Assembly: GCA_013399015.1 (NCBI GenBank)
Contig: VWZX01006702.1
Coordinates: 186,001-250,000, forward strand
Direction: 5' to 3'
Source of the DNA: Galbula dea
Taxonomy: Eukaryota; Chordata; Aves; Piciformes; Galbulidae
DNA length: 64,000 bases
Positions 53,001 through 62,800 of the stretch are shown one piece after another; positions within the stretch are counted from its first letter, which is position 1, and each line of letters begins with the position of its first letter. The translations under genes were made by a program, and so were the position numbers. The notes beneath the pieces are model-generated. The model saw only the letters and a program-made list of their open reading frames with translations, had not been told where the DNA came from and did no database searches.

Positions 53001-56000
53001 GTCTTTGTTGCTCCTGATGTGCTGCAGTGTTCTCAAGGTGCACACTGGCTGTTACAAGCTCCTTTCCATTTACACCAAGGTCTGGAAGCAGACACATTTT
53101 AGAACTGAGCTGGTTTCCATCCCTCTCCTGACTTCTTTCCACCTCCTTCTCATGGTTTGACATTTCATCTGTAGGTACTCTCATGGGACACCCTCCTCCC
53201 CTTAGTTTAACCACCCAGGCAGTTTTACCTGCTCCAGCTTATTGCTTTCCCCATATCTTCCACCCTCCTTTCCAAAGGCATGAAAAGGTTACCACCACCA
53301 CCACCACAAGCAGTTTACTGTGCAAACATGAAAACATTTGACACTGCTTGTTCTTCTGAACACATCAAGAAAAGCAGAGAGTAACTAACTCACTTCTGAA
53401 GGCAGTGATGGCAGGGGAGCACAGGCAGCAACAGAGAGGCACAGACTCCTCCACCTGATAGTCCAGAGCTCAGACAAACACCACTCCACTGGAAGGGAGG
53501 CTACAGCTATGACTTGCAATTCAAAAAAGGCAACATTTTGCTTGAGCAACATGATTCTACAGGAAGAATAAGCTGAGATAAATGATTCTGCAAACCACAG
53601 AGAGTACACAAGCCTAATAGCTGGAGTTGCCCAAATGCCAGCCCAGAAAGGCAAGGAAACCCCTGAAAAGCACAGATATATAACAATTCTATCTGTAACA
53701 CAGACACTGGGGGTTTGCTAGTAAATAACTAATTTTCAGTTTGACACAGCACAGGACCAGTGGAGGGACAGGCAACGCTCCAGACTTGAAGTTTTAACCT
53801 CAACACTCACAGCTTGCAGACTGCCCTATACTGAGGTCACTCATGCCCAGCTCTACCTTTCCTGTCTCCTAGCTGCATCCAGGGCAGTAAAGCAGTGTCT
53901 TGAAAAGGAAGGGAAATTTCTCACTATACAAGCAGAGGCTGCCAAATACAAAGAGGTTTTCTCAATGGTTTCCAGACAAGTCATATGTGGAAAAGTATTT
54001 CAGTTGTTGCTCTGAGCACAGAGGAGCCTGCCAAGACAAGCACTCCAGTGATAAGCACCACAGACTTCACAGTAAAAGAAAGTCTGGAACCCCAAAGCCC
54101 ACAGTCAGATAAAAGCCAGTCCATGAGGGGAAGGTACAGTGAAGATAGCAGCTGCCATAAAAGCATTCAGATATTTAACTTTGCCTGGTTTAAGTTAGAA
54201 GTAAACACCAACATGTCCTAATGGAGATGCTGAAGACCACATAGAGAGAGTGGAGCTCAGGCCTCCACCTGCCATTCCAGTCCAGTCTCCCACACACAGC
54301 CCCCAAGGGACAACAGTCATGAAACAAAAGCTAGCCCAAGAATCAAATCAAAGCAAGTCCAAAGGATAAGAAAATGTCACATGTCACCAAGCATCACAAA
54401 GACCTGCTGCTGTTACTGCTTGTTTTCTAAGTTAGCACACCAAAGCTGTCAGGCACTGGCCCAGGCTGCCCAGGGCAGGGGTGGAGTCACCATCCCTGGA
54501 GGGCTTCAAACAACAGAGAGATGTGGGACTTAGGGCCATGGTTCAGAGGCCTGGTGGTGAAAGGTTGATGGTTGGACTTGATAATCTTAGAGGTCTCTTG
54601 CAACCTTAATGATTCTGGGAACAAATCACTTCAAGCTCCACCTTTTCTCCCTGCAAAACTGAGGCAGCAGCTGCCACCTTTCTCTGGGAGACAAGCCTTG
54701 CCACCCAGTGAAATACTCATCTACCCAAGTGGTGTGCCCACCCTCCCACTGTCACACTGAGCCACAGACCCCAAGGACAGCACTTTAACCTGCCTTGATA
54801 TGCTTAAACCTTCCCATTATTCAGCTGCTGTTGGAATAATTCTGCCCTCTGCAGCACTGTCATCTCTCTCCTCCTTTCCGCCTCTCCTCCTGACCTCACC
54901 AGCCACAAGAAATGGCTCTTTTCTGGAGCAGTTTCCTCACCCTGATGCCCACCCTCAATCATGTCACTGGGAAACACCACCAGGCAATGAAGCCTATTGT
55001 ATTTCTCACTGACTTCTCCATATAGGCTATATACACATACAGAGACACAATCACAGCCAAACACCTGCTGCCCAAACCTTTCCACAGTGTGTTATGAGGA
55101 AAAGAAAACAAAGCTTTGCAAGCAGGCTTGCAGCAAAGCTCATGGCAAGCTCCTTCCTTTATTTCAGCACAGTGACAACACTCTGATCAACAGGAAAGGA
55201 GATAGATAGATATTTAAGTTCCTTTTCCAGCTGTAGATGAAACACAGTACTATCTGAAAGAGTAGCTTCTACAGGGCTGAGAAGGAGCTCAGAGATCATC
55301 TAACTGACTAAGGGTATCCTGCTATGGGCCCAGCCAGCACCCCAATAGTTTTCCAAGATATTGAAAGTGGATTTTGGAGATCCTGAACAGATGTGGGTGG
55401 TAAGTTTGTTAATCACATGACAGATGTGGCACGTCCTGAAAGCCCAAGGTACACCAAGGCAGAGCCACATCACAGCAACATGAGGCACACTGGAGAATTC
55501 CATGTAGCCTAATGATAGGCAGGGGGCAAGTAAAAACCAAGTTGTCATACAGTCACTGGCAGCAACACATCCTGCTTCTCTAAGGATGTGTGTCATGACT
55601 GATTGTAAGCCTAAACAATGCACATCTTCATGTAGTCCTCTCCCCAAAGACAGGTCCTTTCTCCTGTCCCTCCCTCGTGGGCTCTAGTAACATGCAAGGG
55701 TTGGGCTCATCTGCAGCTTTTCCCGCTGCAGGACTCTGCTAAGGCCTTTCTATACTCACTGGTGACCCATTTTGACACAACCTGAAGTCATTTGGTAATC
55801 CTTTAGATTGGTAGCTGTCTCTCAAGGGCTTTTTTAGCCAAAGTATGGGTTAAAAATATTCCTGGGAAGGAAGAGGAAGGGAGGAGCCAAACAGACACTG
55901 AGATCATCCACCCCACACTTCCATAGGAAACCACAGTCAAACAGGCTTCCTCATCAGCAAGGGTGGCTGCTGCCTCTCTTTAAGTCACAGCTGCCTAATA

Positions 56001-59000
56001 AGTCAGGACTTTCTATGAGTAAGTCAGTCCAGCCATGAAAACAACTCTGGAACAGTACTACAAGGTGAACTAGTGTCAGAGAGAGGCTTGAGGTAGAAAT
56101 TAAGAAAGGCTTCCTCAAATAGTTTAAGCAACCTATAGAATTTGACTTTAAACACTGACATATTTGACTTGAGGTCTTAACCCTCCCTCACCTTTCAGCC
56201 CTCACTCAAAGCACTGTGTCACACTAGACAAACAGCAGCAAAGTTGTTTCCATGGCACAATAAATACTTTGCATGATGCCACAGTGACTACCCCCAGAGT
56301 CCCTAGGAGCCTTGTTTCTCCTTCTGTCACAAAGCAAGGGCAGCAGCTTACACTGATAAGCCTAAGGAACCCTCCTCTCCCAGGACAGCATCTCTGAAAA
56401 CAGACTGCAGCTTGTTGTAAAGTAGTTGGCCAAAAAAGCATTTCAATTTCATTAGCTATGAGTTGGTAGGCAGACATTATGTTTATTGATGATAGGGCTG
56501 CCACTCAGGATTGAAAGAAACTAAGTAACAAAGGAAAACTCTTTCAGTATCATTACAGGGATCTTTGAGCTGCATGGCTCAGAAGTTGTGCACAAAGATG
56601 AAAAGGATTCACATAAGTGGATTACAGCTCTTGCCCAGACCAGGCTAAAGGTTGTTCTATGAATACAGCTGGTGATAGCTGGTCTATATTTACACTACAA
56701 CACAAAAGACAGGCAGTGAAAGCGAGAAGTATGGATAAAGAGCCCTCTGCCTTCCTTGCCTTGCATGCCATTAGGAGAGGCAAGGAGGACTCTGGGTTGT
56801 GGCAGATCAGCAGGCAGCATCCCCACGGGCTCTGGTGGAGAGGGCAGGATTCACTCCGGGAAGATTACCCTGACCTCTGCTGGTCCCCTCAGAGAAACCC
56901 AGCAGAAACCATCTGAGGGGAGGAAGGGAGAGAGACCCAGGGAGGGAGGAAACCCCTCCTAGGGCAGAGTGGTTCCCAAGCACACAGGAAAAGTAGACCA
57001 CACGGCTCCTACATGGTCTACCAACACTTTCAAGGAACTCCACACAGATGAGCTTCCAACTGACATCTGATTCACACTCATATACAATGATTTCGTTTCT
57101 AACCCCAAAATTTGCTCCTGCAGATGCCCAGATCCTATCAGAAGCCACTGACCAGCCTCTCTCCTCCTGGTATGGATGCCACCCCACCACTTTATCACTG
57201 CTCAGCCCTTGGCCTCCTCCAGTTTGACAGCCATGGTCTGGACAGCCTGCACTTGAGAGCCACCCCACAAAGAAAGTGCAAAACATGAGAGGAATAAGCT
57301 GTTTCCCCTCACAACAAAGGGCCTCAGCCACCCCCAGCACAACAGCCTGTCACACCCAAGGGGTGGCTCCACGGGCTTGCAGATGGTCTCTCCTAGCTTC
57401 ACATCTGCAGACTGGAAGGAATACTCAAACTAAAAGCTGCATCACATTCCTCAGTTTCCTCCCCATTGCACTAACAGAAGCCTGACCAGCATGATTCACA
57501 TGACCACAGTAGTGGTTCCCCACTAAGTACCAAGGGCAATGACCCCAACAGGCCCTTCCAACACCAAAGGGAGCTGGGGCCCCAAGAGCAGACAATGTAA
57601 TGGGCAAACACAGCAAAACAAGGAGGGGTCCTGCTGAAAGTGCTTGCCTCAAAACCTAGCGATGCCGAGATTTCTTTCTCAAGAAGGGACACTGCCAGCC
57701 TGGTTAAGCCTAGAAGCCACCTTCAAATGAAGCACACTTCTTCAGAGCATGTGGTCAGCATCCCCTGCTGGAGATGAGTTTTCTCCACCACCTTCCTTCC
57801 GAAGCAAATGAGATCATCAGGAAGGCACAACTGCTTCTGCTGCTCCTCAGCAGAACCACATCTGAGAAACTTGATTAAAAATAGATAATAGAGGAAATAC
57901 CAGTAAGCCACACCAAAAAAGCCAGCAGAAGGCAAAGGAAGCAATTTCCCTCAGCCAGGTTTTGAGGCCAAATATCTTCATTTTGAATATTCAATAGCTG
58001 CCTTCTAAATGTTGCTGGCAATTAATAGACTCAATATGGGTAAAACATTTGCTCACTCAACAGCCAGCTGAAAGGAGGCTGAAACTTGACTTGTACTCAT
58101 CAGTCACTAGAACAAAACCAAGACCAGTTTTGACCAGTCAGAGGGTCAAAACTGCCTTAAACCTTAAGGCAAGGACACCCAGATTTCCTGCTAGCCGACA
58201 GCAGCAGCCTGGGGATAACATGCGGGCAGAGTTTCTCTGCAGAAGCCAGTATTTGCTGAGTCAAGGAAGCAGAGGAGGACTGAGCAGAGCACCCAGGGAG
58301 GAGACAACACTCAGGAGAAAGGTACACTTTGTATATACAGGGCTGGCCAGTCTTTATCAAGTCTTGTGGCAAGACACTGTTTTCCTATCTCCAAAAGGAA
58401 AAAAGTCCCTGTTGCTTCAAAGTAAACAGTGCTATCTGCACACAGCCTCTGGCACTGCCAGACGGCTGGCACACGTGCCCATGCCGGAAGGCCAGGGGTG
58501 TAGCACCCAGGAGGGTCTGGGCAGGGGTGGGTGTGTGCTTTGCAAGGGCTGAGGCAGGTGCTGGTCCGCTGGGCTCTGGCTGAGAGAGCTTCTCCAGGCT
58601 CCCTGCGCTGAAGGGAGAAGCTAACACCTCCTTGCCCAGCCGGCCCCAATGGTGACAACCCAAATGAACACACTTGGTGGAAAGGTACCCATGTGAAATC
58701 CTGCTGCTCAAGGGCTAGTTGTTTTGTGCCGAGTGTATCTGGTTATGAAAAACAACCTGGACAGAGTATCCTTACCAATGGAAAGCCTATGGATGAAGCG
58801 GACCTGGAAAAAAACACGGGTGGATTTAAGCCTCATGGCTTCCTCAACTCTTAAACTAGAAAGAAACGATGCCTCCAGTCTCCTTGGTCATCAGAAGTTT
58901 ATTTGACAGTAGAAAGTGGGTTCTGGAGTTCCCTTCCCAGCTGCAGGCAGAGGTGCAAAAAGGGGAGCGGAGAAACAGCGGGACGAGCAGCCAAGCCCCG

Positions 59001-59506
59001 GGGTGGGAAGCGAGCGCACCCCCAGGCTGAGGCACCTCCGGGCAGCCCCTCCGCTGCCGCAGCACCCCCGCGGCTCTGAGAGCCCCGCAGGGCTCAGGAA
59101 GCTCTCTCCTGCCGGGTTGAGGCGCGCCAGATCCCGCTCCCCGTCGGGACTGCAGCCGCTCCGGGGGCAGAGAGAAGGCACAGCGACGCCCTCCCCAGCA
59201 GGCACTTGCCCCCTCCGCAGGGGAAACAAAAGGAGATTTCTGCCTCGCAGCCTGAAGCCCACCCGCCCCCACCGCAGGGCTTCCCACGGAGCGACGGGAC
59301 AAGACAGGAGGGGACGGGACGGGGGAGCTGCTACAAGTCACCACCGGCCGGGTGCACTTCCCTTCGTCCCCTCCCTTGCAAGCGAACTCACCCTCCTTGG
59401 CTTTCTTCTTCCTCGCCAGGGTCCCGCCTAGCTTGCCGAGGAACGACTCGTCTTTCTTCATCCTGTGGGGCCGCAGCGTCGGGGAACGGACGGGGGCGGC
59501 GGACAT
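22942..59506 (-). CDS. PARVB: PARVB, beta-parvin (13 coding exons, complete)
   Basis: Beta-parvin is a cytoplasmic focal-adhesion adaptor. Its second CH domain binds ILK in the ILK-PINCH-parvin complex; family members also bind actin, paxillin and, for PARVB, alpha-PIX and alpha-actinin. Joining 13 exons (115, 90, 71, 103, 141, 116, 59, 20, 62, 69, 102, 73 and 77 bp, with GT-AG borders and a continuous frame) gives 365 residues. Human PARVB has 364. The N-terminus is basic (RMKKDESFLGKL, then ARKKKAKE). CH1 spans about residues 88-195 and includes LIDWINDVLVEERIIVKQL. CH2 spans about 255-362 and includes DGVYLVLLMGLLEDYF and ends STLRVLYNLFTKYKNIE. Strong identity to mammalian PARVB in the N-terminal and linker segments separates it from PARVA. 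The initiator context is weak: C at -3 and T at +4. PARVG follows in the same direction. Confidence 0.96.
23827..23899 (-). CDS. PARVB: PARVB coding exon 12 (CH2)
   Basis: 73 bp, phase 0 in and phase 1 out, encoding VHNVSFAFELMQDGGLKKPK and ARPE. The donor is GTATGG. Confidence 0.95.
25915..26016 (-). CDS. PARVB: PARVB coding exon 11 (CH2)
   Basis: 102 bp, phase 0, encoding FADGVYLVLLMGLLEDYF and FYLTPESLDQK, the CH2 core. Confidence 0.96.
27981..28049 (-). CDS. PARVB: PARVB coding exon 10 (CH2)
   Basis: 69 bp, in phase 0 throughout, encoding SLITFVNKHLNKLNLEVTEL and ending ETQ at a GTAGGA donor. Confidence 0.95.
28290..28386 (-). mobile_element. CR1 3'-end fragment
   Basis: The reverse-oriented CR1 terminus: GAGTTGGAAGGGACCTTAAA, GATCATCTAGATCCAACTCC and CTGCCTGGCAGGGACACCTC. 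In PARVB intron 9. Confidence 0.88.
28659..28720 (-). CDS. PARVB: PARVB coding exon 9 (CH2 start)
   Basis: 62 bp, phase 1 in and phase 0 out, encoding RDAFDTLFDHAPDKLSVVKK. This is the start of the ILK-binding CH2 region. Confidence 0.95.
29798..30020 (-). mobile_element. CR1 3'-end fragment (about 220 bp)
   Basis: Starts with TTCATAGAATGGCTCAGGTT on the plus strand and continues through GGAAGGGACCTTAAAGATCA, ACCAGGCTGCCCAGGGCCAC and CTGTTCCAGTGCCTCCCCAC, a classic avian CR1 tail in reverse orientation. PARVB intron 8, near the microexon. Confidence 0.93.
30225..30244 (-). CDS. PARVB: PARVB coding exon 8 (20-bp microexon)
   Basis: A 20-bp exon encoding MMMGRF plus parts of two glutamate codons. 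It is flanked by a CTTGCAG acceptor and a perfect GTAAGT donor. It is needed to keep frame between exons 7 and 9 and matches the linker MMMGRFERD of known PARVB proteins. Automated prediction could easily miss it. Confidence 0.92.
31855..31913 (-). CDS. PARVB: PARVB coding exon 7 (linker)
   Basis: 59 bp, phase 0 in and phase 2 out. It encodes KREGLLQTTHVTEELTTTT, the inter-CH linker, with a TTTCCAG acceptor and GTAAGC donor. Confidence 0.94.
31914..36758 (-). other. PARVB: PARVB intron 6
   Basis: 4.8 kb of intron. A CT-rich run lies at 35134-35149. I see no recognisable exon, RNA gene or transposon. Confidence 0.75.
35134..35149. repeat. CT simple repeat
   Basis: Short TCTCTCTCTCTCTC tract in PARVB intron 6. 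Confidence 0.75.
36759..36874 (-). CDS. PARVB: PARVB coding exon 6 (CH1 end)
   Basis: 116 bp, phase 1 in and phase 0 out. It encodes SIHGKNLVAILHLLVALAM and RLPEHVSVQVVAVR, the C-terminal part of CH1. The donor is GTGAGT. Confidence 0.96.
36909..36924. repeat. Poly-A tract (poly-T on the coding strand)
   Basis: Sixteen A on the plus strand, about 35 bases upstream of the PARVB exon 6 acceptor. Read on the minus strand it is a T tract that may add to the pyrimidine context of that acceptor. Confidence 0.75.
37460..37655. repeat. Local tandem duplication with an ambiguous base
   Basis: A 38-base segment at 37541-37578 recurs exactly at 37618-37655, offset 77. The stretch between the copies begins with the single N at 37579. 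That stretch (about 37580-37613) resembles an earlier one at 37460-37493, so the duplication extends over related but diverged flanks. It lies in PARVB intron 5. Confidence 0.85.
37739..37879 (-). CDS. PARVB: PARVB coding exon 5 (CH1)
   Basis: 141 bp, phase 1 in and out. It encodes EKLADRKLNVAEVTQSEIG and KLQTVLEAVHDLLRPHGW. Its donor (GTAAGG) is only 84 bases from an N-containing duplicated tract, but the exon itself reads cleanly. Confidence 0.96.
37880..39115 (-). other. PARVB: PARVB intron 4
   Basis: 1.2 kb of intron containing one CR1 3'-end fragment (38260-38350). I see nothing else. Confidence 0.75.
38260..38350 (-). mobile_element. CR1 3'-end fragment
   Basis: ACAGAATCACAGAATGTTAG, GTTGGAAGGGACCTTGAAAG and CTAGTCCAACCCCCTGCCAG in reverse orientation. 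PARVB intron 4. Confidence 0.9.
39116..39218 (-). CDS. PARVB: PARVB coding exon 4 (CH1 start)
   Basis: 103 bp, phase 0 in and phase 1 out. It encodes the first CH1 helix (LIDWINDVLVEERIIVKQL) and LEEDLYDGQVLQKLL. The PARVG counterpart has the same length. Confidence 0.96.
39219..42428 (-). other. PARVB: PARVB intron 3
   Basis: 3.2 kb of intron. It holds a short TATATATATATTT tract near 41586 and no recognisable exon or large repeat. Confidence 0.75.
42429..42499 (-). CDS. PARVB: PARVB coding exon 3
   Basis: 71 bp encoding EENEERTMIDPNSKEDPKF and ending ELIK at a GTAGGA donor. It is the approach to CH1 and is highly conserved among parvins. Confidence 0.94.
42500..44506 (-). other. PARVB: PARVB intron 2
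   Basis: 2.0 kb of intron with a short CA run near 43500. I see nothing else that can be supported. Confidence 0.75.
44507..44596 (-). CDS. PARVB: PARVB coding exon 2
   Basis: 90 bp, phase 1 in and phase 1 out, with clean CAG acceptor and GTAAAG donor. It encodes VSDLQEEGKNAI and a Pro/Ser-containing linker ending HPEDTLL. PARVG has no counterpart to this exon. Confidence 0.93.
46045..46280 (-). mobile_element. CR1 3'-end fragment (about 235 bp)
   Basis: GGTTGGAAGAGACCTCCAAG, ATCAAGTCCAACCATCAGCC, CACCATGCCACTAACCCATG and AACACCTCCAGGGATGGTGA in reverse orientation. PARVB intron 1. Confidence 0.93.
48570..48857 (+). mobile_element. CR1 3'-end fragment (about 290 bp)
   Basis: The longest CR1 copy seen: TCTCTTCTCCCAGGTTATCA, GAGGTTTAGATTGGATGTCA, GGCCCAGGCTGCCCAGGGCA, TTTAGTGGCATGGTGGTGAT and AACCTTAATGATTCTGTGAC. 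PARVB intron 1, plus orientation. Confidence 0.94.
50470..50645 (-). mobile_element. CR1 3'-end fragment (diverged subfamily)
   Basis: AACCATGATGGTTGGAAAAG, CCCCAGAGATCACCGAGTCC and CTTCCAGGGATGGTGATTCC in reverse orientation. It differs from the copy at 46045 in its terminal region, suggesting another CR1 subfamily. PARVB intron 1. Confidence 0.87.
53291..53307. repeat. ACC trinucleotide repeat
   Basis: Five to six ACC units in PARVB intron 1. Confidence 0.7.
54446..54620 (+). mobile_element. CR1 3'-end fragment
   Basis: TGGCCCAGGCTGCCCAGGGC, GTCACCATCCCTGGAGGGCT, GTTGATGGTTGGACTTGATA and CAACCTTAATGATTCTGGGA. PARVB intron 1, plus orientation. Confidence 0.92.
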
Positions 59507-59880
59507 CGGCTTTTACCAGGAGGTCCACCGGGGGAACCTGCCCGATCCCCTGCCCTGGGGCTGAAGCTGCTGGCGGAGCCGAACAAAGCCCGGAGAGAAT
59601 GAATCACCCAGCCAGCCGCGACCGAGCGGGGACAGCCGGCTGCGGGAGGCAGGGGGTGTGCGAGCTGGAGCCTTACGGAGGGCAGGGGGCGGGCTGGGAG
59701 CCGCTGCCGGAGGCCACAGCGCCCTGCCACGGCCTGGAAGTCCACGGGAGGCGGGGAGCGGGACGGCAACCTCGAGCCAGCCCAGTCAGCCAGCGACCCT
59801 ACCGGCGTCAGGAGCCGTGGGGCGGTGACCGCCCTAGGGGAGCCACTTGGGGGCCGAGCCTGCAGGCAGCCAGCTGGCCA
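58930..59880. promoter_or_regulatory. CpG island covering PARVB promoter and first coding exon
   Basis: This is the only stretch in the window that is strongly GC-rich and dense in CG dinucleotides; the flanking DNA is ordinary and CpG-poor. It contains GC-box-like motifs (GGGGGCGGG near 59685, GGCGGGG near 59750). It spans the PARVB start exon, the first part of intron 1 and about 370 bases upstream of the ATG. No TATA box is evident, as is usual for CpG-island promoters. The start site cannot be placed from sequence alone. Confidence 0.8.
59392..59506 (-). CDS. PARVB: PARVB coding exon 1
   Basis: Encodes residues 1-38 plus the first base of codon 39 and ends at a GTGAGT donor. It carries the basic N-terminus with RMKKDESFLGKLGGTLARK. 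ATG codons lie at residue 1 (59504-59506) and residue 16 (59459-59461); the second has the better context (A at -3). The 5' UTR continues upward into the CpG island for an unknown length. Confidence 0.93.
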
Positions 59881-62800
59881 CACTGAAGCAGACAAGTTTC
59901 ACCTGTGGAGAGCCGTGCTCTTCTCAGTATTAACTTGGTGTCCAAATAAATATGCTTTCTTTTCTTGTTTTAAGTGCTCATCCAGAAGTACCCTAAAACT
60001 TAGACAAAAATCTGTACTCTCATTCCTTCCTGGAGTTTCTTTTCTCCTGATTTCAGAAAGCAATTCCAGTAAGGGGAAATCCTACTCAAGACATTGGTTA
60101 TTACCTCAACATCTCTTCCTGTTTCCTTGGCAAACCCCCAGCCTGCCAAGAGCTTTCCATTCTGATCTGGTTTTCCTGCAGGACAGGAGGGAGCATCCTG
60201 TTAGCTCTGTGGCATGGTGCATACAGAAGGGTCTTCAGAAGGCTCTGGCTGCACTAAATGTTCAAAGCACAGCTGATGCGAGCTGCAGTGAGCACACAGG
60301 CTTGTTCTGGGTTGTCCCACCTCCACGTTCCCATGCACTGAGCACTGTGATGACCTTCTCATGTGCTCACCTCTTCTCTAACCAGCCTAGATTTCCCTTA
60401 AAGGCTACTGCTGCCCCAGGGTGTTTGTGTCTTTGTTGTGTTTGTTACAGAAACGTTTGCCTTAGCTCATGCTCACACTGCTTTTAAAAAGCTGTAAGCT
60501 TTATGCTATGCTGACTTTTGAGTATGTAGTAAACCCGAAACCTAAACTGGAGCCCTTTGTTCTTAATTAGACAGCCCACTGCCCCAGTGTTAACCAAATA
60601 ACCTCCTCCCTGCAAGTCCTTCATCTTTAACTCTCACAGCAAGATAAGCCTGTCTTGTGTTTGCCCATAAAGGTAATGATGATAATGGTTTGTTATTGAT
60701 AGTGCTTCTCTGGAAGAGCAAATAGGTTCTGTTTCCTGAAACAACAGTGTGTTGCTCATAGGAAAGGCTTTTAGCCTCTTCAGTGAGAAGTTATTGAGGC
60801 TGGGATCAATACCAGTGACAAATCTGCATCTCACTTAAAGGATTTTGAGGTTTTGGGCTATACCTAATGAAAGTTTGATGTGGCTTTCCTGTGCAGGAGG
60901 GAGCTCTTCCCTACCCACTTGCCAGTGGAAAAAGTGGAGGAGCATACCAAAACCTTGAGTTATTCTCCTCTGCTCAAACACCAACACTTCAACAGTGACA
61001 CATTTCTCTAGTGAACATTTTGAGCCTTGGAGCTGTTGATGAGAGGGCAGCCCCAGTTTGCCATCCAGATGCACACATGGTATGAACATGTGCATCCTTC
61101 TCCCAGTTCTGTGCCTCCAAACCCAAGCACACAGCTGCCACACTCCTTCAGTGCTGTTCCAGCCTCCAACAGCAGCAGCAGCAGCAGCACTGTGAGTGTT
61201 GAAAAGCTGCACCCTTTCTGAAGAGATTTCATTCAAATGCAGCTCCTCCAGCTTTTGGGAGGAATGCTCTCAAGATCTTCAGAGTGTAACTCCCATGACC
61301 TAGGAGACCTGGGTGTATAACACAAGCACTTGGTGGTAAAATTAACTCCCATGCAGCAAAGGCACTAGGGCAAAGACCATGCACACATCACTACAACAGC
61401 CCCTGCAGTTCTTCCCCCCTTGTCAATTAACATGAGAATCAACACTGCAGGAACATGAGGGGGGAAAGGAACCACAAAAAGGCAGCAGCCTTAATTATGC
61501 TGCAGATCCACATAAAAAGACAATCATTGCAAAATTGCCCACTTAATGACATGCTTCTGCAAAACTGAGTGATTAGCAAGGAAGTCAATGGCATCCTCCT
61601 GACACAGGCCACGTGAGACACTGGACAAATGCAAGCTTCCTTTTCAGTGCATCAAAACCAACCTGAGTCCACATGACAAGCACTGGTAACACTAACAGAG
61701 TGGATGTTTCAATTCAGAACACCCACAGTGAAGCCTTAGGTTACACTTAGCTCTGAGGCAGGGTGAAAAAGGCATTTTATCCAATCTCTGGTTCTCATAC
61801 CTGAAGGTTTTTATCAGATTGTAATTAGAAAATCTGTGAGTCCAAACTTCAAGCAAGAAAGCACACAGATTGGTTGGCAAGCTACAGACATAGCCCAAAC
61901 AGCATCTGAAACTTCAGAGATTCAAGCACAGCACTCCAAATGGAACCCCCTATAAGCCAGTAGCTTTCAGTAACTGAAAGAAAACCAGAGAGATTCAGTC
62001 ACCTCTGACTGTGGTGCCCCAAGTATATCTAAAGAAATGCTTAAATTTGTAGCAGAAGTAGAAATATGCCAGCCTGTTGCAAAGAAAAAGGAGAATGGGC
62101 TGTGTGAGGCAAGAAAAGAGAGCCTGTGGCAAGAGAAAGTAAAATGACACTTGAAGGAAATCAAAACAAAAGCTGGAGTCATTCTGAGTCACATCACAGG
62201 GTTTCAGACAAACAGTGCTCTTCTACATAGGAAATGAAGAGCTTCTATCAGTACTTTTCATCAAGTGTGTGTTAGTCTTTAATAACTTCACTGGCTGGTG
62301 GCCACTAGAAGTGACACAGCTCCTGCTGCAGCAGTCAAGTGGCTTCCAGTCTGAAGCACACATTCTGCCTAAAGACAAGGAGGAAGAAGAAACATGTTAG
62401 TCTCTTCAACCTTCCCTACTGATTGAGATACCAGCCCTCCACATCCCAGAATATTCTCTCTGGCACCTTCCCTCTCATCAGGGATGAGCTTTCTGTCAGT
62501 GTACATTCATGAAGAAATCTGTCACAGCATAAACATCTTCTCACAAATAGAGAATTACACTGGGAAGACTAAAGCCAGCCCAGTATCTCCAGAGCCATTG
62601 TCCCCAGAAGCCCTCCTCTCCACTCCAGGTTTCCTTTAGCTCCTAGAAAGGACTGTAAGCAGTAAAATAACAACACAGCTGAAGAAACTCTGTGCTTCAG
62701 ATGATATTTGCAACCTCAGCGCTGTTGATGTGAAATTAGAGTCCCCAAGCAGGTGGGTGGTTGTTTGGGGCATACCATTGGGAGGCACTTCTCACCATCT

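Larger units (their letters stand above)
44597..59391 (-). other. PARVB: PARVB intron 1 (14.8 kb)
   Basis: The longest intron in the window. It starts in the CpG island and holds four substantial CR1 fragments (46045, 48570, 50470, 54446) and short simple repeats such as an ACC run near 53291-53307. The many reading frames inside are short, overlapping and without recognisable domains. I see no alternative coding exon, although a long intron 1 is where one would be expected. Confidence 0.8.

Noticed and set aside
58856..59506. A 216-residue open frame starting at the PARVB ATG
   Set aside because: Only its first 38 codons are PARVB exon 1. The rest reads through a clear GTGAGT donor into CpG-rich intron.
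59206..59886. A 226-residue plus-strand open frame
   Set aside because: It lies antisense to the PARVB promoter and exon in CpG-dense DNA where stops are rare. Low-complexity composition and no recognisable domain.
59825..60487. A 220-residue plus-strand open frame upstream of PARVB
   Set aside because: It spans the edge of the CpG island into ordinary spacer, with no domain or family match I can name. A divergent transcript is possible but not shown.
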